Below, one piece after another: positions 7,388 through 16,959 of a stretch of DNA of 64,000 nucleotides. Under the pieces are notes generated by a model. The model was not told the origin of the DNA, made no database searches, and worked only from the letters and a program-made list of their open reading frames with translations. The DNA is from JAAXKN01 sp050259615 (GTDB taxonomy: Bacteria > Bacteroidota > Ignavibacteria > Ignavibacteriales > SURF-24): positions 23,970 through 87,969 of the forward strand of contig JBLNAZ010000014.1 of NCBI GenBank assembly GCA_050259615.1, given 5' to 3'. Both the position numbers and the translations under genes were made by a program. Positions within the stretch are counted from its first letter, which is position 1; each line of letters begins with the position of its first letter.

Positions 7388-9523
7388 ATGAACCTTATTA
7401 AAGCCTTTTCACTTTTACTCATTGCCTCAAACCTGTTTTTCGGCCAGACAAAACATTGGTTAAATTTTTATTCGGAGTCTGAAATTGTTTCACAGACTTT
7501 TGAAGGGCAGTACTCATGGATTGCGACAAAAGATTACCTGGTCAAACTTGACATGCTTACAGGAGAGAAGCAGTACTTCCTGTACGGAGCCGGAATTACC
7601 TCTGTTGCCGTTGATGAGAAGGGCAATAAATGGATCGGGACTTCTTCCAGAGGCCTTATTAAATATGACGGTCAGAACTGGACAGAATTTAATGCATCCA
7701 ATTCAGGCCTGCCTCTTAATGGTGTCCAGGCTGTCCTGGCCGACAAAAAAGGAAATATATGGATCCCTTCCTGGGGTATTGGCCTCATAAAATTTGATGG
7801 CAGTACGTGGACTGTCTTTAATACCTCCAATTCCGGAATAATATCAGACAAATTTGAAAAAATTGACATCGACCAGGAGGGCAATGTATGGATAGGATGT
7901 TCCGATAAGGGACTCTCAAAGTTTGACGGCAGCAGCTGGAAAAATTATGACCTCTTAAACTCCGGAATTGTTAACAATTATATCAATGCTATGACAGTGG
8001 ACCTGAAGGGAGACGTTTGGATCGGGAGTGTTAGCTCACTTGTAAAATTTGATGGCAGTACCTGGACAAAATATAAGTCCTCTCCAGCAGTTCCTTTTAA
8101 GAGTATTGGAGTAATTGCTGTCGATCAAAAGAATAATAAGTGGATAGGAACTAACGACGGACTATTCAGGTTTGATGAGTCCGCACAGACCATATGGGAC
8201 AGCCTGAAGATTGAGACTAAATATAGATTCATTAACTCAATTGTCATTGACCCCTTTGATAACAAATGGGTGGTGACTGCCGGGGACTTTTCTAAATATG
8301 ACGGAAAGAAATGGACAATATATAAAACCTCTAATTCAAGCTTTCCCAAAAATCGAATACTATCAGTGGAAGTGGATAAAAAGGGTAAAAAATGGTTTGG
8401 AACAGAAGATTATGGACCTTTCAGAGGACTCGTTGAATTGGACGGCAACTGCTGGACTCTGCATAATTTTCATACTTATAACATAAATTCCATTGCATCG
8501 GCAGATGACGGTACCCTATGGCTCGGCACAAGCTATGGCATTATCAGATATGCAAGCGGTACTGCACAATACTTTTACCTGATGGATTATGGCATAAGTC
8601 AGAATAAGGTAAACAAGGTTACTTTGGATGAGAAGGGTAATCTTTGGATAGGGACTGATGAGGGACTCCTGAAGTATGATGGAAGCAGTTTTTCAACTTT
8701 TAATACTTCCAATTCCAAAATACCCGATAACCGCGTAACCGTAATTAAGCAGGGCCCCAAAGGGAATCTGTGGGTGGGAACACTGGGCGGACTTCTGGTA
8801 ATAAACGGAAATAACTTTTCGGTAATTGACAGCTCAAATTCTGATCTGCCGGATAATAATATCTCTTCTATTACCTTCGACAACAGTGGGGACGCCTGGG
8901 TCGCAATGTGCAATACAGGTCTTGCAAAATATGACGGGCAAAACTTCAGGCTATTCAACAAGTCAAATTCCGGTCTGCCAAGTGATTTCATCAGTAATGT
9001 TGAGGCGGACGGGAAAGGAAATATCTGGATCATCAGCACCGACGGGCTTATTAAGTTTGACGGGGAAAACTGGAAGGTGTACAACACCCTGAACTCCGGT
9101 ATTTCATCCGAGAGAGTATACTCCATGGCCAAAGATTCAATGGACAGTTTCTGGCTTGTAACAGACCTTGGCGTATCAGTCTTCAATGAAGAAGGCGTTA
9201 TAATGACTGCAGAAGGTTCGATACAGGTGAATGTAAATAACAGCACAACCCATAAGCCCGCGGCTTTCAGCTTAAGTCAGAACTATCCGAATCCATTTAA
9301 TCCTTCTACAACAATCAGTTACAATTTGGCTAAGCATTCTAAAGTCAGTTTAAGAGTATTTGATATGCTTGGGCGTGAAATAGCAGTTCTGCTGGACAGG
9401 GAGCAGGGCCCTGGAGATTACAAGGTTCAATTTGATGCATCTCACCTTCCCAGCGGAATGTACATTTATACAATTCAGGCCGGAGAGTTCAGGGATTCGA
9501 AGAAACTGATGCTGGTAAAATAA
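7388..9523 (+). CDS. T9SS-exported Reg_prop beta-propeller protein
   Basis: The 711-residue product has a signal peptide (ending FFGQ, about residue 21), then about 14 repeats of a two-component-regulator propeller motif: GNKWIGTSSRGLIKYDG, GNVWIGCSDKGLSKFDG, GNLWIGTDEGLLKYDG and so on, each paired with W..YNTSNSG.P. That is enough for one or two seven-bladed propellers. The last 80 residues (from about 631) are a T9SS sorting domain (QNYPNPFNPST ... LPSGMYIYTIQAG ... KKLMLVK). Start: the ATG at 7388 sits after GGGG; an in-frame TTG at 7367 is less likely. Unlike typical Reg_prop sensor kinases it has no membrane or kinase part, so the propeller is released or displayed on the surface. A PorV-like gene follows 43 bases later, probably co-transcribed. 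Confidence 0.9.
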   Translation: MNLIKAFSLLLIASNLFFGQTKHWLNFYSESEIVSQTFEGQYSWIATKDYLVKLDMLTGEKQYFLYGAGITSVAVDEKGNKWIGTSSRGLIKYDGQNWTEFNASNSGLPLNGVQAVLADKKGNIWIPSWGIGLIKFDGSTWTVFNTSNSGIISDKFEKIDIDQEGNVWIGCSDKGLSKFDGSSWKNYDLLNSGIVNNYINAMTVDLKGDVWIGSVSSLVKFDGSTWTKYKSSPAVPFKSIGVIAVDQKNNKWIGTNDGLFRFDESAQTIWDSLKIETKYRFINSIVIDPFDNKWVVTAGDFSKYDGKKWTIYKTSNSSFPKNRILSVEVDKKGKKWFGTEDYGPFRGLVELDGNCWTLHNFHTYNINSIASADDGTLWLGTSYGIIRYASGTAQYFYLMDYGISQNKVNKVTLDEKGNLWIGTDEGLLKYDGSSFSTFNTSNSKIPDNRVTVIKQGPKGNLWVGTLGGLLVINGNNFSVIDSSNSDLPDNNISSITFDNSGDAWVAMCNTGLAKYDGQNFRLFNKSNSGLPSDFISNVEADGKGNIWIISTDGLIKFDGENWKVYNTLNSGISSERVYSMAKDSMDSFWLVTDLGVSVFNEEGVIMTAEGSIQVNVNNSTTHKPAAFSLSQNYPNPFNPSTTISYNLAKHSKVSLRVFDMLGREIAVLLDREQGPGDYKVQFDASHLPSGMYIYTIQAGEFRDSKKLMLVK

Positions 9524-9566
9524 TCAGCAGATAAAAATTAATTAAAATAACAGAAAAAAGGATTTT

Positions 9567-10640
9567 ATGTTCAACCCGTTAAAATTTTGTATCGCATTGA
9601 TCCTTTTATTTTCACTTAGTATCAATGCGCAGATATACAGGGGCTTAAGAGAGGTAATGTTTCTTCAGATACAGCCTAACGCACGGGCAGAAGCCCTCGG
9701 AGGGGGAAATGCTGCCCTTACCGGAAGTCCTTTTATGAGCTTCTATAACCCTGCTGTTTCATCATTTTCCGGAGCCGTAACAGCGGAAGCCTCACATCTT
9801 GAATACCCTTTTCTTTTTGACAGGGGCGGCAGTGATAAGAATTATGAAGCTTACGGCATAGGAGTGAATATGGAGCAGTTTGGTGCCTTCTCGTTTAATT
9901 ACCTGCACCTTACATTTGATCCGGAGTTGATATACTATGGCGACTGGGTGTCCATCGCTTCGGCCGGCATTTTTATGATGAACTATTCTTATCCCATACT
10001 TCGCGACTTTTCAGTCGGTGTAAATGCCAATTATTATGAAGAAAATAAGCTCCATGACCGGGGAACGGGCTTTAAGGGTTGGTACTATGATCTGGGCCTG
10101 ATGAAGAAATTTACTATTAAACAAGAAATCTCAGAGCAGAATCTGTACCTCGGACTCAGCTTTCTGAACATGCTGAATTCAAAAGTATCAGCGCAAATGA
10201 GCACTAAAATATACAGCCGATTCCCTTCAACAATGCGCCTTGCCGCAGCTTATGAATTCCAGCCTGAAAATAAAATATCGGATTTCCGCACCTTCAAAGC
10301 TCTGTTAACTGCTGAGTACCGGGACCTCCTGAATTCAAGACACAGAACGCAGTTTCAGCTGGGTACAGAGGTGACTTTCCTTGAGATGTTCGTCCTGCGG
10401 GGAGGTTTCTATTCCGAGGATCTAAACAACAGCTGGTATTCGACGACAAGCTCAAGACTTAACCAGTTTACTTACGGCCTTGGCATTGGGGCCGCGGTAA
10501 AAAAACTCTCAGGAATGAATATTCCGCTGAATATAAAATTCGATTATACGTCGCTGCCCTTCCCGGAATATTACGAGGATGACTACAGGCACGAATATAA
10601 CTGTCCCATCTACACGCTGAATATTTCTTACAATATTTAA
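9567..10640 (+). CDS. PorV/PorQ-like outer-membrane barrel protein
   Basis: The 357-residue product has a signal peptide (ending NAQ, about 22). Just after it comes the signature of the PorV/PorQ group of FadL-like barrels: FLQIQPNARAEALGGGNAALTGSP followed by YNPA. The remainder is a run of amphipathic strands (IGVNMEQFGAFSFNY, FSVGVNANYY, LYLGLSFLNM, YGLGIGAAV) and the end is NISYNI. In T9SS, PorV carries cargo to the sortase PorU at the outer membrane; PorQ and PorZ are related. This copy directly follows a T9SS cargo gene, so it may serve that cargo. Many such paralogues exist in these bacteria, so I do not give it the symbol porV. Confidence 0.8.
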   Translation: MFNPLKFCIALILLFSLSINAQIYRGLREVMFLQIQPNARAEALGGGNAALTGSPFMSFYNPAVSSFSGAVTAEASHLEYPFLFDRGGSDKNYEAYGIGVNMEQFGAFSFNYLHLTFDPELIYYGDWVSIASAGIFMMNYSYPILRDFSVGVNANYYEENKLHDRGTGFKGWYYDLGLMKKFTIKQEISEQNLYLGLSFLNMLNSKVSAQMSTKIYSRFPSTMRLAAAYEFQPENKISDFRTFKALLTAEYRDLLNSRHRTQFQLGTEVTFLEMFVLRGGFYSEDLNNSWYSTTSSRLNQFTYGLGIGAAVKKLSGMNIPLNIKFDYTSLPFPEYYEDDYRHEYNCPIYTLNISYNI

Positions 10641-10676
10641 TAATTGAGAAATGAAAACGTTACTGGCTGCACTGAC

Positions 10677-10701
10677 CTGCCGGGAACCCGTTTCCCGGCA
10701 G
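10677..10701. terminator. Strong hairpin after the PorV-like gene
   Basis: CTGCCGGGAA-CCCGT-TTCCCGGCAG, a perfect 10-bp stem 36 bases after the stop codon. It has no T-run, so it may be a weak terminator or an mRNA-stabilising end rather than a classical intrinsic terminator. Confidence 0.5.
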
Positions 10702-10911
10702 CCTTGAGATATGGACCTATAATCTGAAACCCCATTCAAAAAACTTCCTTCAAATGAACATTTGTACAGTCCTGCGTGTTAAGTGTATATTAAAAAGAAC
10801 ACTTAAGAGTGCCTGCCATTGAAATTTGAACGGGAAAACTGCCTTTTTCTCTGGCATGAGCGTTGCTTATTCATAGAAAAGGACACTTGGACAGGCATAA
10901 TGAGGTTTAAT

Positions 10912-12318
10912 ATGAAAAAATTAATGATTTTTGCTGCTTTTATTCTGGCCCTGGCTTTTAATCCCTTAAATGCCCAGGATAATGATTACCAGAACACCGA
11001 TTCACAGGACGGAGGATACCAGGACCAGAACAGAGAGTCACAGGATTATCACGGCTATACTCATGAAAGGGAAACATTCAATTACTTCTATAACTCCCTT
11101 AATCCCTACGGCCAGTGGATGCAAATGGATAACGACGTTTATGCCTGGCATCCGGATAACATGGGAAGAAACTGGCAGCCTTATACAGTAGGCCGCTGGG
11201 TCTGGTCAACCGACGGTTGGTATTGGGACTCATATGAACCCTTCGGCTGGGCTACTTACCACTACGGCAGATGGTACTATGACGATTATTATGGCTGGCT
11301 CTGGATCCCCGACGACCAGTGGGGACCCGCATGGGTTGAATGGAGATACAGCGATGATTATATCGGCTGGGCTCCGCTTCCACCTTATGCAGTTTTTGAT
11401 ATTCATATAGGTATTCATTTTACCTATGACTGGCATTTCCCATATAGCTGCTGGAATTTCATGCCTTACCGCTATTTCGACGGCTATGATGTCCACCGCT
11501 ATTATGTTGCGCCAAGAGAAAAATACAGGCTTTACGGCAATACCCGCTATAGAAACGATTATGCTTACAGGGACGGAAGGGTAATTAACAGGGGCGTCGA
11601 CAGGCAGTTTGTTGAAAGACGCACAGGAAGAAATATTCAGCAGAGAGATATTGTACAGACCAGAACCCGTGACCTGAGCGGCAGGACAAGGGATAATAAC
11701 AGAATTGAAGTATTCCGCCCTGGTCAGCAGGATCTGGCTAAAACCAGAGACATCAGAACCCAGGATATCAAAAGAACTGAAAGAAGAACTTCACTCGACG
11801 TTAATAAAATAGACCGCAGAATGGGCAGTAATGTCAGACGCGGCGGCGAGGTTAACCGCAACGGCAAAACGGACCAGACACCGGTTATAAGGGACAGGAG
11901 TAACCAGAATAATCCCGGCGGAAACAGAAATCCCGGGGTAATCCAGAGACCTGATAATAATGGAACCCGCAACCCGCGCGTTGAACCTCCTACGGACAGG
12001 GGAAACAGGCAAAACCCGGGAAACAGTAATGGAGACAATCAGCGAAGGATGGAAAAGCAGAGGAATAACCCTAATGTTAATCCCCCTGTTGACAGAAATG
12101 AAACCCCAAATGTAAACAGGCCTGAAAACAATGGGCAGGAAAGGCGCAGGGAAACTCCCCGCTATGAAAATCAGCCACGAGGCAATCAGACTCCTCAGGT
12201 AAGAGAGAACAGGCAGCCTGAAAGAAGAAATGAACCCCAGAGGGAAAACAGACAGGGAAACAGCAAACAGCAGGGCGGCAGCAATGACCGCGAAAACGGC
12301 AGAGACAGAAGAAGATAA
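10912..12318 (+). CDS. Secreted DUF6600 protein with long basic low-complexity tail
   Basis: From the ATG at 10912 the product is 468 residues. That start is preferred because GAGG lies 6 bases upstream and a clean signal peptide (MKKLMIF...LNAQ) follows; upstream in-frame starts would add an unlikely leader. Residues about 55-180 are extremely rich in Trp and Tyr (GRWVWSTDGWYW, GWATYHYGRWYYDDYYGW, WIPDDQWGPAWVEWRY, IGWAPLPP), the DUF6600 pattern. The rest, about 200-468, is a disordered tail dominated by Arg, Asn, Gln, Pro and Gly. The exported Trp-rich head with a positively charged tail suggests binding to polysaccharide, peptidoglycan or nucleic acid outside the cell, but no function is established. 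It is a single-gene unit ended by a strong terminator. Confidence 0.85.
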   Translation: MKKLMIFAAFILALAFNPLNAQDNDYQNTDSQDGGYQDQNRESQDYHGYTHERETFNYFYNSLNPYGQWMQMDNDVYAWHPDNMGRNWQPYTVGRWVWSTDGWYWDSYEPFGWATYHYGRWYYDDYYGWLWIPDDQWGPAWVEWRYSDDYIGWAPLPPYAVFDIHIGIHFTYDWHFPYSCWNFMPYRYFDGYDVHRYYVAPREKYRLYGNTRYRNDYAYRDGRVINRGVDRQFVERRTGRNIQQRDIVQTRTRDLSGRTRDNNRIEVFRPGQQDLAKTRDIRTQDIKRTERRTSLDVNKIDRRMGSNVRRGGEVNRNGKTDQTPVIRDRSNQNNPGGNRNPGVIQRPDNNGTRNPRVEPPTDRGNRQNPGNSNGDNQRRMEKQRNNPNVNPPVDRNETPNVNRPENNGQERRRETPRYENQPRGNQTPQVRENRQPERRNEPQRENRQGNSKQQGGSNDRENGRDRRR

Positions 12319-12337
12319 TTTTTATTGCCCCTAATTC

Positions 12338-12377
12338 AAAACCCCGGTATTTGGTTGTAGCCAAATACCGGGGTTTT
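12338..12377. terminator. Bidirectional intrinsic terminator
   Basis: AAAACCCCGGTATTTGG and CCAAATACCGGGGTTTT form a perfect 17-bp stem with loop TTGTAG and T-runs on both strands. It ends the DUF6600 gene on + and the radical SAM gene on -. Confidence 0.95.
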
Positions 12378-12388
12378 CTTTTTATAAT

Positions 12389-13390
12389 TCAAAATTCAGC
12401 ATTTTTGTTATTAAACGGATCATTCCTGTCTTTCATGAATTCCGGACGGTAGTTTTCCTGGCTTTCCATTTCCTGTATCCAGCCTTTCTTCAGATGATAC
12501 TTTTCCATCATATCCAGCACCTTTTCGTACTCGGAAACTCTTATTGTACGGTTGATCAGTATATCCTTTCCGGCTTTGTTTGTCGGGAAGTACTGCGACA
12601 TTAAGGATATATGCACGTCAGGGCTTAATTCATTCGCAATAAACTTAAAGACCTCTTCCGATTCAGAGAGCCCGTTGGGCAGAACAAGATGCCTTATAAT
12701 AAGCCCTCTTACAACCACATCGCCTTCATAAATAAGTTCGCTGCCTACCTGTCGGAACATTTCCTTTACTGCAAGCTTTGTCCTTTCAAAGTATTTATCC
12801 ACTCTTGAATACTTTCTGGCATTTTCATCCGAACCGTATTTTATATCCGGCAGGTAAATATCCGCAACCCCGTCGTAGAGTTTCAGCATATCCACAGAAT
12901 CGTATCCGTTAGTATTATAAATTATAGGCAGCCTGAGGCCCATTCCGGCTGCAATGTAAATGGACTTTAATATCTGCGCCGAAAAGTGCGTGGGCGATAC
13001 AAGGCCTATATTGTGGCAGTCTTTTTCCTGCAGTTTCATCATAATGCAGGCCAGGCGATCAAAACTTACTTCGTGCTTCTTTTCACTTTTCCAGTTCTGT
13101 GATATTTCAAAGTTCTGGCAGAAGACGCATCTTAAGTTGCAGTTGCCGAAGAAAATGTTTCCCGCGCCCCGGCTGCCCGACAAAACTGGCTCCTCGCCAA
13201 AGTGCGGCGTATAGGAAGATACAATGGGCAGATACCCGCTCAGGCACACTCCAAGTTCATCATTCAGCCGGTCCGAAAGGCAATTCCTGGGACAACTGGT
13301 GCATGAAGAAAGAGCCTCTTCGGCTTCAAGGGCCCGCTTTTTAAGCTCGCCTGAGTCGTGAAGCTTTATATATGAAGGTACAAAATTCAT
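12389..13390 (-). CDS. PflX-like radical SAM protein
   Basis: The 333-residue product has the radical SAM signature CNLRCVFC (Cys84, Cys88, Cys91), which binds the 4Fe-4S cluster that cleaves S-adenosylmethionine. An extra cysteine set lies before it (C30-x2-C33-x3-C37 and C49), typical of the group annotated as putative pyruvate formate-lyase activating protein PflX (COG1313). NTNGYDS and DIYLPDIKYG are further motifs of that group. Despite the name, a role in activating glycyl radical enzymes has not been shown for it, and the glycyl radical enzyme at 59133 has its own activase next to it. The gene is alone on its strand, facing the DUF6600 gene. Confidence 0.85.
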   Translation of the reverse strand: MNFVPSYIKLHDSGELKKRALEAEEALSSCTSCPRNCLSDRLNDELGVCLSGYLPIVSSYTPHFGEEPVLSGSRGAGNIFFGNCNLRCVFCQNFEISQNWKSEKKHEVSFDRLACIMMKLQEKDCHNIGLVSPTHFSAQILKSIYIAAGMGLRLPIIYNTNGYDSVDMLKLYDGVADIYLPDIKYGSDENARKYSRVDKYFERTKLAVKEMFRQVGSELIYEGDVVVRGLIIRHLVLPNGLSESEEVFKFIANELSPDVHISLMSQYFPTNKAGKDILINRTIRVSEYEKVLDMMEKYHLKKGWIQEMESQENYRPEFMKDRNDPFNNKNAEF

Positions 13391-13608
13391 TTAATGGTCT
13401 TTGTAAAATTTTATATTCAGGCAGCAAAAATATCAATTAAAACCAAATAATGAAATGGAAAAAACTGATGCCGGATTAAATTTACAGACACTTGGGAATG
13501 TTTTGAAATGAAAGGGAAACTTGCTATTTTATTGAAGCGAAGCACATTTGTGCAATATTATCCGTCTGCAGCCTGTGATTTTGACCAGTTTTAATAATTG
13601 GTGGTTTT

Positions 13609-16600
13609 ATGAATTACAGTTTAACAGCATGCCTTTACTTTTGGCTGAAAAGGAATAAGCCTCCGGCCTTTTATACCCGTTTCTTTCTCACACTGATATT
13701 TTTTCTGGTATCCCGGATTGTTTTTCCCCAATCCACCGACATTTACTTTGACCATATTTTCCGCGAACAGGGACTTTCACAAAGCATTGTAAATTGCATT
13801 ATTCAGGATAACAAAGGACTTATGTATTTCGGTACCGAAGACGGGCTTAATATTTATGACGGTTATTCATTTACAATAATGCGCAATAACCCCAACGATA
13901 CAAACAGTTTATCCTATAACGATATTACAGCTTTATTTGAGGACCGCGATAAAATAATCTGGATAGGCACTTTTAACGCGGGATTAAACAGGTACGATCC
14001 TTCCGTTCAGAGTATCAGAAGATTTCCTTTTAATCCTCTTGATACGAACTCACTCAGCAATAGTAATGTAAATGATATTACGGAAGACCGGAATGGCAGC
14101 ATGTGGATAGCTACGGATAACGGCCTCTGCATGCTCGAACGTCATATGGGCAAGCCATACAAATTTACAAGGTTTTATAACAGCCCGAAGAATTCCGGCA
14201 GCATAAGCAACAACAGGGTTCTCTCTTTAATAACTGACCGTATGGGTGTCATATGGGCAGGTACTGAGGCGGGAGCAGATAAAATAATTGTTAACGGGAC
14301 GTCTCCTTCTTTTGAACATATCTATTCAGGCGATAAGATTCCCGCAAGTGCTCATGTAAGAGCAATATTCGAGGCATCAGGAGGGGATATATGGTTTGGT
14401 ACGGAAAACGGGCTTGTACGCCTCCAGGCTTCAGAGCGCAGTTCTCAAAAACCTGTTTTCATCTATTACAGGAATAATCCAAAAGATGTTAACAGCCTGA
14501 GCAATAATAATATTTTTGCCCTGAGTGAAGATTTGGAAGGGATGATATGGATTGGTACAAACGGGGGCGGAGTGGACCTTCTGAATCCCCGCAGCGGAAG
14601 GATCAGTCACTTCAGACACGACCGCTTTGATCCCGCTTCATTAAGCTACAATGAAATAAGATCAATTTACAGGAACAGATCAGGCATAATGTGGGTGGGC
14701 ACATATGGAAGCGGAATCAGTAAGGTTTCGCGTGCAGGAGGGCAGTTCATTCATTATTACTACAGACCTGACGATCCGAACTGTCTCAGTCATGCCATCG
14801 TCTGGTCAATCTATGCCGATAAAGACAGCATCCTTTGGATCGGAACCCACGACGGCCTCGACCGCCTGGACCGCAAAACCGGCAGGTACACGCATTACAG
14901 GAATAATCCCGGTGACCCAAAGAGTATTAGCGGTAACGTGATAAGGGTACTGACTGATGACCAAAACGGAAACCTCTGGATAGGAACCCATGGCGGAGGC
15001 ATCAGCGTCTTAAATAAGAAAACCGGAAAGTGCAAAGTTTTCAGGCATGATCCGTCCAACCCTAATAGCCTTTCGGCAGACGCAATAAGACCAATTTTCA
15101 GGGACCGCTCGGGCACAATTTGGATAGGTACATACGGACAGGGGCTGGACAGGTACGAGCCTTCTGATGGTACATTCAGGCATTATAGAAATATTGTCGG
15201 AAACAGCGAAAGCCTGAGCAACGATTTTGTAAGAATTATATTTGAAGACAGCAAGGGTAACCTCTGGATTGGAACTGAAGGCGGCGGAATAAATAAGTTC
15301 GATAGAAGAAAAGGAATATTCAAAAGCTACACAAACATTCCTGGAAACATAAACTCACTTAGTAGCAACCATATTTTTACAATCCATGAGGATAAAAATG
15401 GCTTCCTCTGGCTGGGAACCTGGGGCGGGGGATTAAACAAGTTTGATCCTGTAAGGGAAAAATTTCAGCGCTTTAATGAGGCTGACGGACTTCCCAGCAA
15501 CTCTATATATGGCATTCTGGAAGACAACTTCGGAAATCTATGGATGAGTACAAACGCAGGACTGTCAAAGTTCGATCCTGTTTCAGTTACATTTACAAAT
15601 TATAATGTTAAGGACGGCCTGCAGGATAATGAGTTTAATGGTGGATCTTATTTTAAGAGCACAAGCGGCGAACTGTTCTTTGGCGGCATTGACGGCTTCA
15701 ACTCATTTTATCCCGACAGGATCAAAAGCAACCGCAACATCCCTCCCGTGATAATTACCTCCTTCAGCAAGCTTAATAAAGAAGTGAATTTCGGACGTGC
15801 GGCATCGGAAGTTAAGGAAATTGAGCTGTCTTATCAGGATTATGTTTTTTCATTTGAATTTGCAGGCCTGGATTATATGGCGCCAGAGAAAAATAAATAC
15901 GCATACAAAATGGAAGGACTGGATAAAAACTGGATCTTTGTTGATGCTTCAAAAAGGTTTGCTTACTATACTAACCTTTCTCCCGGCCATTACACTTTCA
16001 TGGTGAAAGCTTCCAACAGCGACGGCATATGGAATAACCAGGGTGCTATGGTAAAACTTATTATTACTCCGCCATTCTGGAAAACGTGGTGGTTTATTGC
16101 GCTTGTACTAATCCTCCTGTTTGTTCTTGCATATATTCTTTACAGGTGGCGCATTAAAAATAACGCAATGAAGACGGAACTTAAAGCTGCGCACGAGGCC
16201 CAAATGTCAATTATGCCCAATGCCGATCCCGACTTAAAGGGACTGGATGTATCCGGCATATGCATTCCGGCAAACGAGGTTGGAGGAGATTTCTTTGACT
16301 ACTTCAAGCGGAATAATAATGAAAATACTCTGGGAGTGATAATAGGCGACGTATCGGGCAAGGCTATGAAAGCTGCAATGACGGCGGTCCTGGCAAGCGG
16401 AATGATGATTCCGGACATTATTGCCGTGGAGGACATTAAAACCATCTTCACCAGAGTTAATAAAGCTCTTTATTTAAAAACAGATAAACGTGTATTTGTA
16501 GCAGCCTGCATACTTCTCATAGATGTGAAAAATAAAAAAATAACATATATCAATGCCGGTAATGTAAATCCAATTATCAGGATAAATGGAACGGTGTGCA

Positions 16601-16905
16601 GTTTAACCTCCAGCGATCCAAGATTCCCTTTGGGTTTAATATGCGATGTTCAGTATGAAAAAAGAACAGTTGATTTTAATAAAGGAGATGTACTCTTGCT
16701 GATGACAGATGGCCTTGTTGAAGCCCAGGCAAAGTCAAAAGAACTTTATGGAACAGAAAGGTTAAGTATACTTCTCTCAAATCCTGATATAGAGAAGTTA
16801 TCGGCTAATGAAATAAAGAACAGGATCATACGGGATGTGCAAAGCTTCTGCACAGAAGGCACACATCATGATGACATGACAATTATAGTAATTAAACACG
16901 TGTAG
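13609..16905 (+). CDS. Reg_prop/Y_Y_Y sensor with cytoplasmic PP2C (SpoIIE) phosphatase
   Basis: A 1098-residue single-pass sensor. The N-terminus has a membrane/signal segment (about 24-40), then about 12-14 Reg_prop repeats (GMIWIGTNGGGVDLLNP, GNLWIGTHGGGISVLNK, GFLWLGTWGGGLNKFDP) that build two propellers in the periplasm (about 45-700). A Y_Y_Y domain follows (about 744-815, with YAYKMEGLDKNWI), a membrane helix (about 827-847), and then a SpoIIE-type PP2C phosphatase (862-1098) with its metal-binding motifs GGDFFDYF, IGDVSGKAMKAA, LLLMTDGLVEA and HHDDMT. It should sense an outside signal and dephosphorylate a cytoplasmic Ser/Thr-phosphoprotein, such as an anti-anti-sigma factor. No such partner is next to it. 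Most Reg_prop sensors end in a kinase; this output is the less common one. Confidence 0.92.
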   Translation: MNYSLTACLYFWLKRNKPPAFYTRFFLTLIFFLVSRIVFPQSTDIYFDHIFREQGLSQSIVNCIIQDNKGLMYFGTEDGLNIYDGYSFTIMRNNPNDTNSLSYNDITALFEDRDKIIWIGTFNAGLNRYDPSVQSIRRFPFNPLDTNSLSNSNVNDITEDRNGSMWIATDNGLCMLERHMGKPYKFTRFYNSPKNSGSISNNRVLSLITDRMGVIWAGTEAGADKIIVNGTSPSFEHIYSGDKIPASAHVRAIFEASGGDIWFGTENGLVRLQASERSSQKPVFIYYRNNPKDVNSLSNNNIFALSEDLEGMIWIGTNGGGVDLLNPRSGRISHFRHDRFDPASLSYNEIRSIYRNRSGIMWVGTYGSGISKVSRAGGQFIHYYYRPDDPNCLSHAIVWSIYADKDSILWIGTHDGLDRLDRKTGRYTHYRNNPGDPKSISGNVIRVLTDDQNGNLWIGTHGGGISVLNKKTGKCKVFRHDPSNPNSLSADAIRPIFRDRSGTIWIGTYGQGLDRYEPSDGTFRHYRNIVGNSESLSNDFVRIIFEDSKGNLWIGTEGGGINKFDRRKGIFKSYTNIPGNINSLSSNHIFTIHEDKNGFLWLGTWGGGLNKFDPVREKFQRFNEADGLPSNSIYGILEDNFGNLWMSTNAGLSKFDPVSVTFTNYNVKDGLQDNEFNGGSYFKSTSGELFFGGIDGFNSFYPDRIKSNRNIPPVIITSFSKLNKEVNFGRAASEVKEIELSYQDYVFSFEFAGLDYMAPEKNKYAYKMEGLDKNWIFVDASKRFAYYTNLSPGHYTFMVKASNSDGIWNNQGAMVKLIITPPFWKTWWFIALVLILLFVLAYILYRWRIKNNAMKTELKAAHEAQMSIMPNADPDLKGLDVSGICIPANEVGGDFFDYFKRNNNENTLGVIIGDVSGKAMKAAMTAVLASGMMIPDIIAVEDIKTIFTRVNKALYLKTDKRVFVAACILLIDVKNKKITYINAGNVNPIIRINGTVCSLTSSDPRFPLGLICDVQYEKRTVDFNKGDVLLLMTDGLVEAQAKSKELYGTERLSILLSNPDIEKLSANEIKNRIIRDVQSFCTEGTHHDDMTIIVIKHV

Positions 16906-16918
16906 CCCAAATCGGAAA

Positions 16919-16954
16919 GCCGCCTGAAAAGAATTATATTCCGTTTCAGGCGGC
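16919..16954. terminator. Hairpin between convergent genes
   Basis: GCCGCCTGAAA and TTTCAGGCGGC form an 11-bp stem lying exactly between the stop codons of the PP2C sensor (+) and the Asp-box protein (-). T-runs are short on both sides, but the placement suits a shared terminator. Confidence 0.75.
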
Positions 16955-16959
16955 AGATA

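Noticed and set aside
8599..9246. Long 215-codon frame antisense to the Reg_prop protein
   Set aside because: A shadow of the repetitive Reg_prop coding sequence; the repeats keep the opposite frame open. No start signal.
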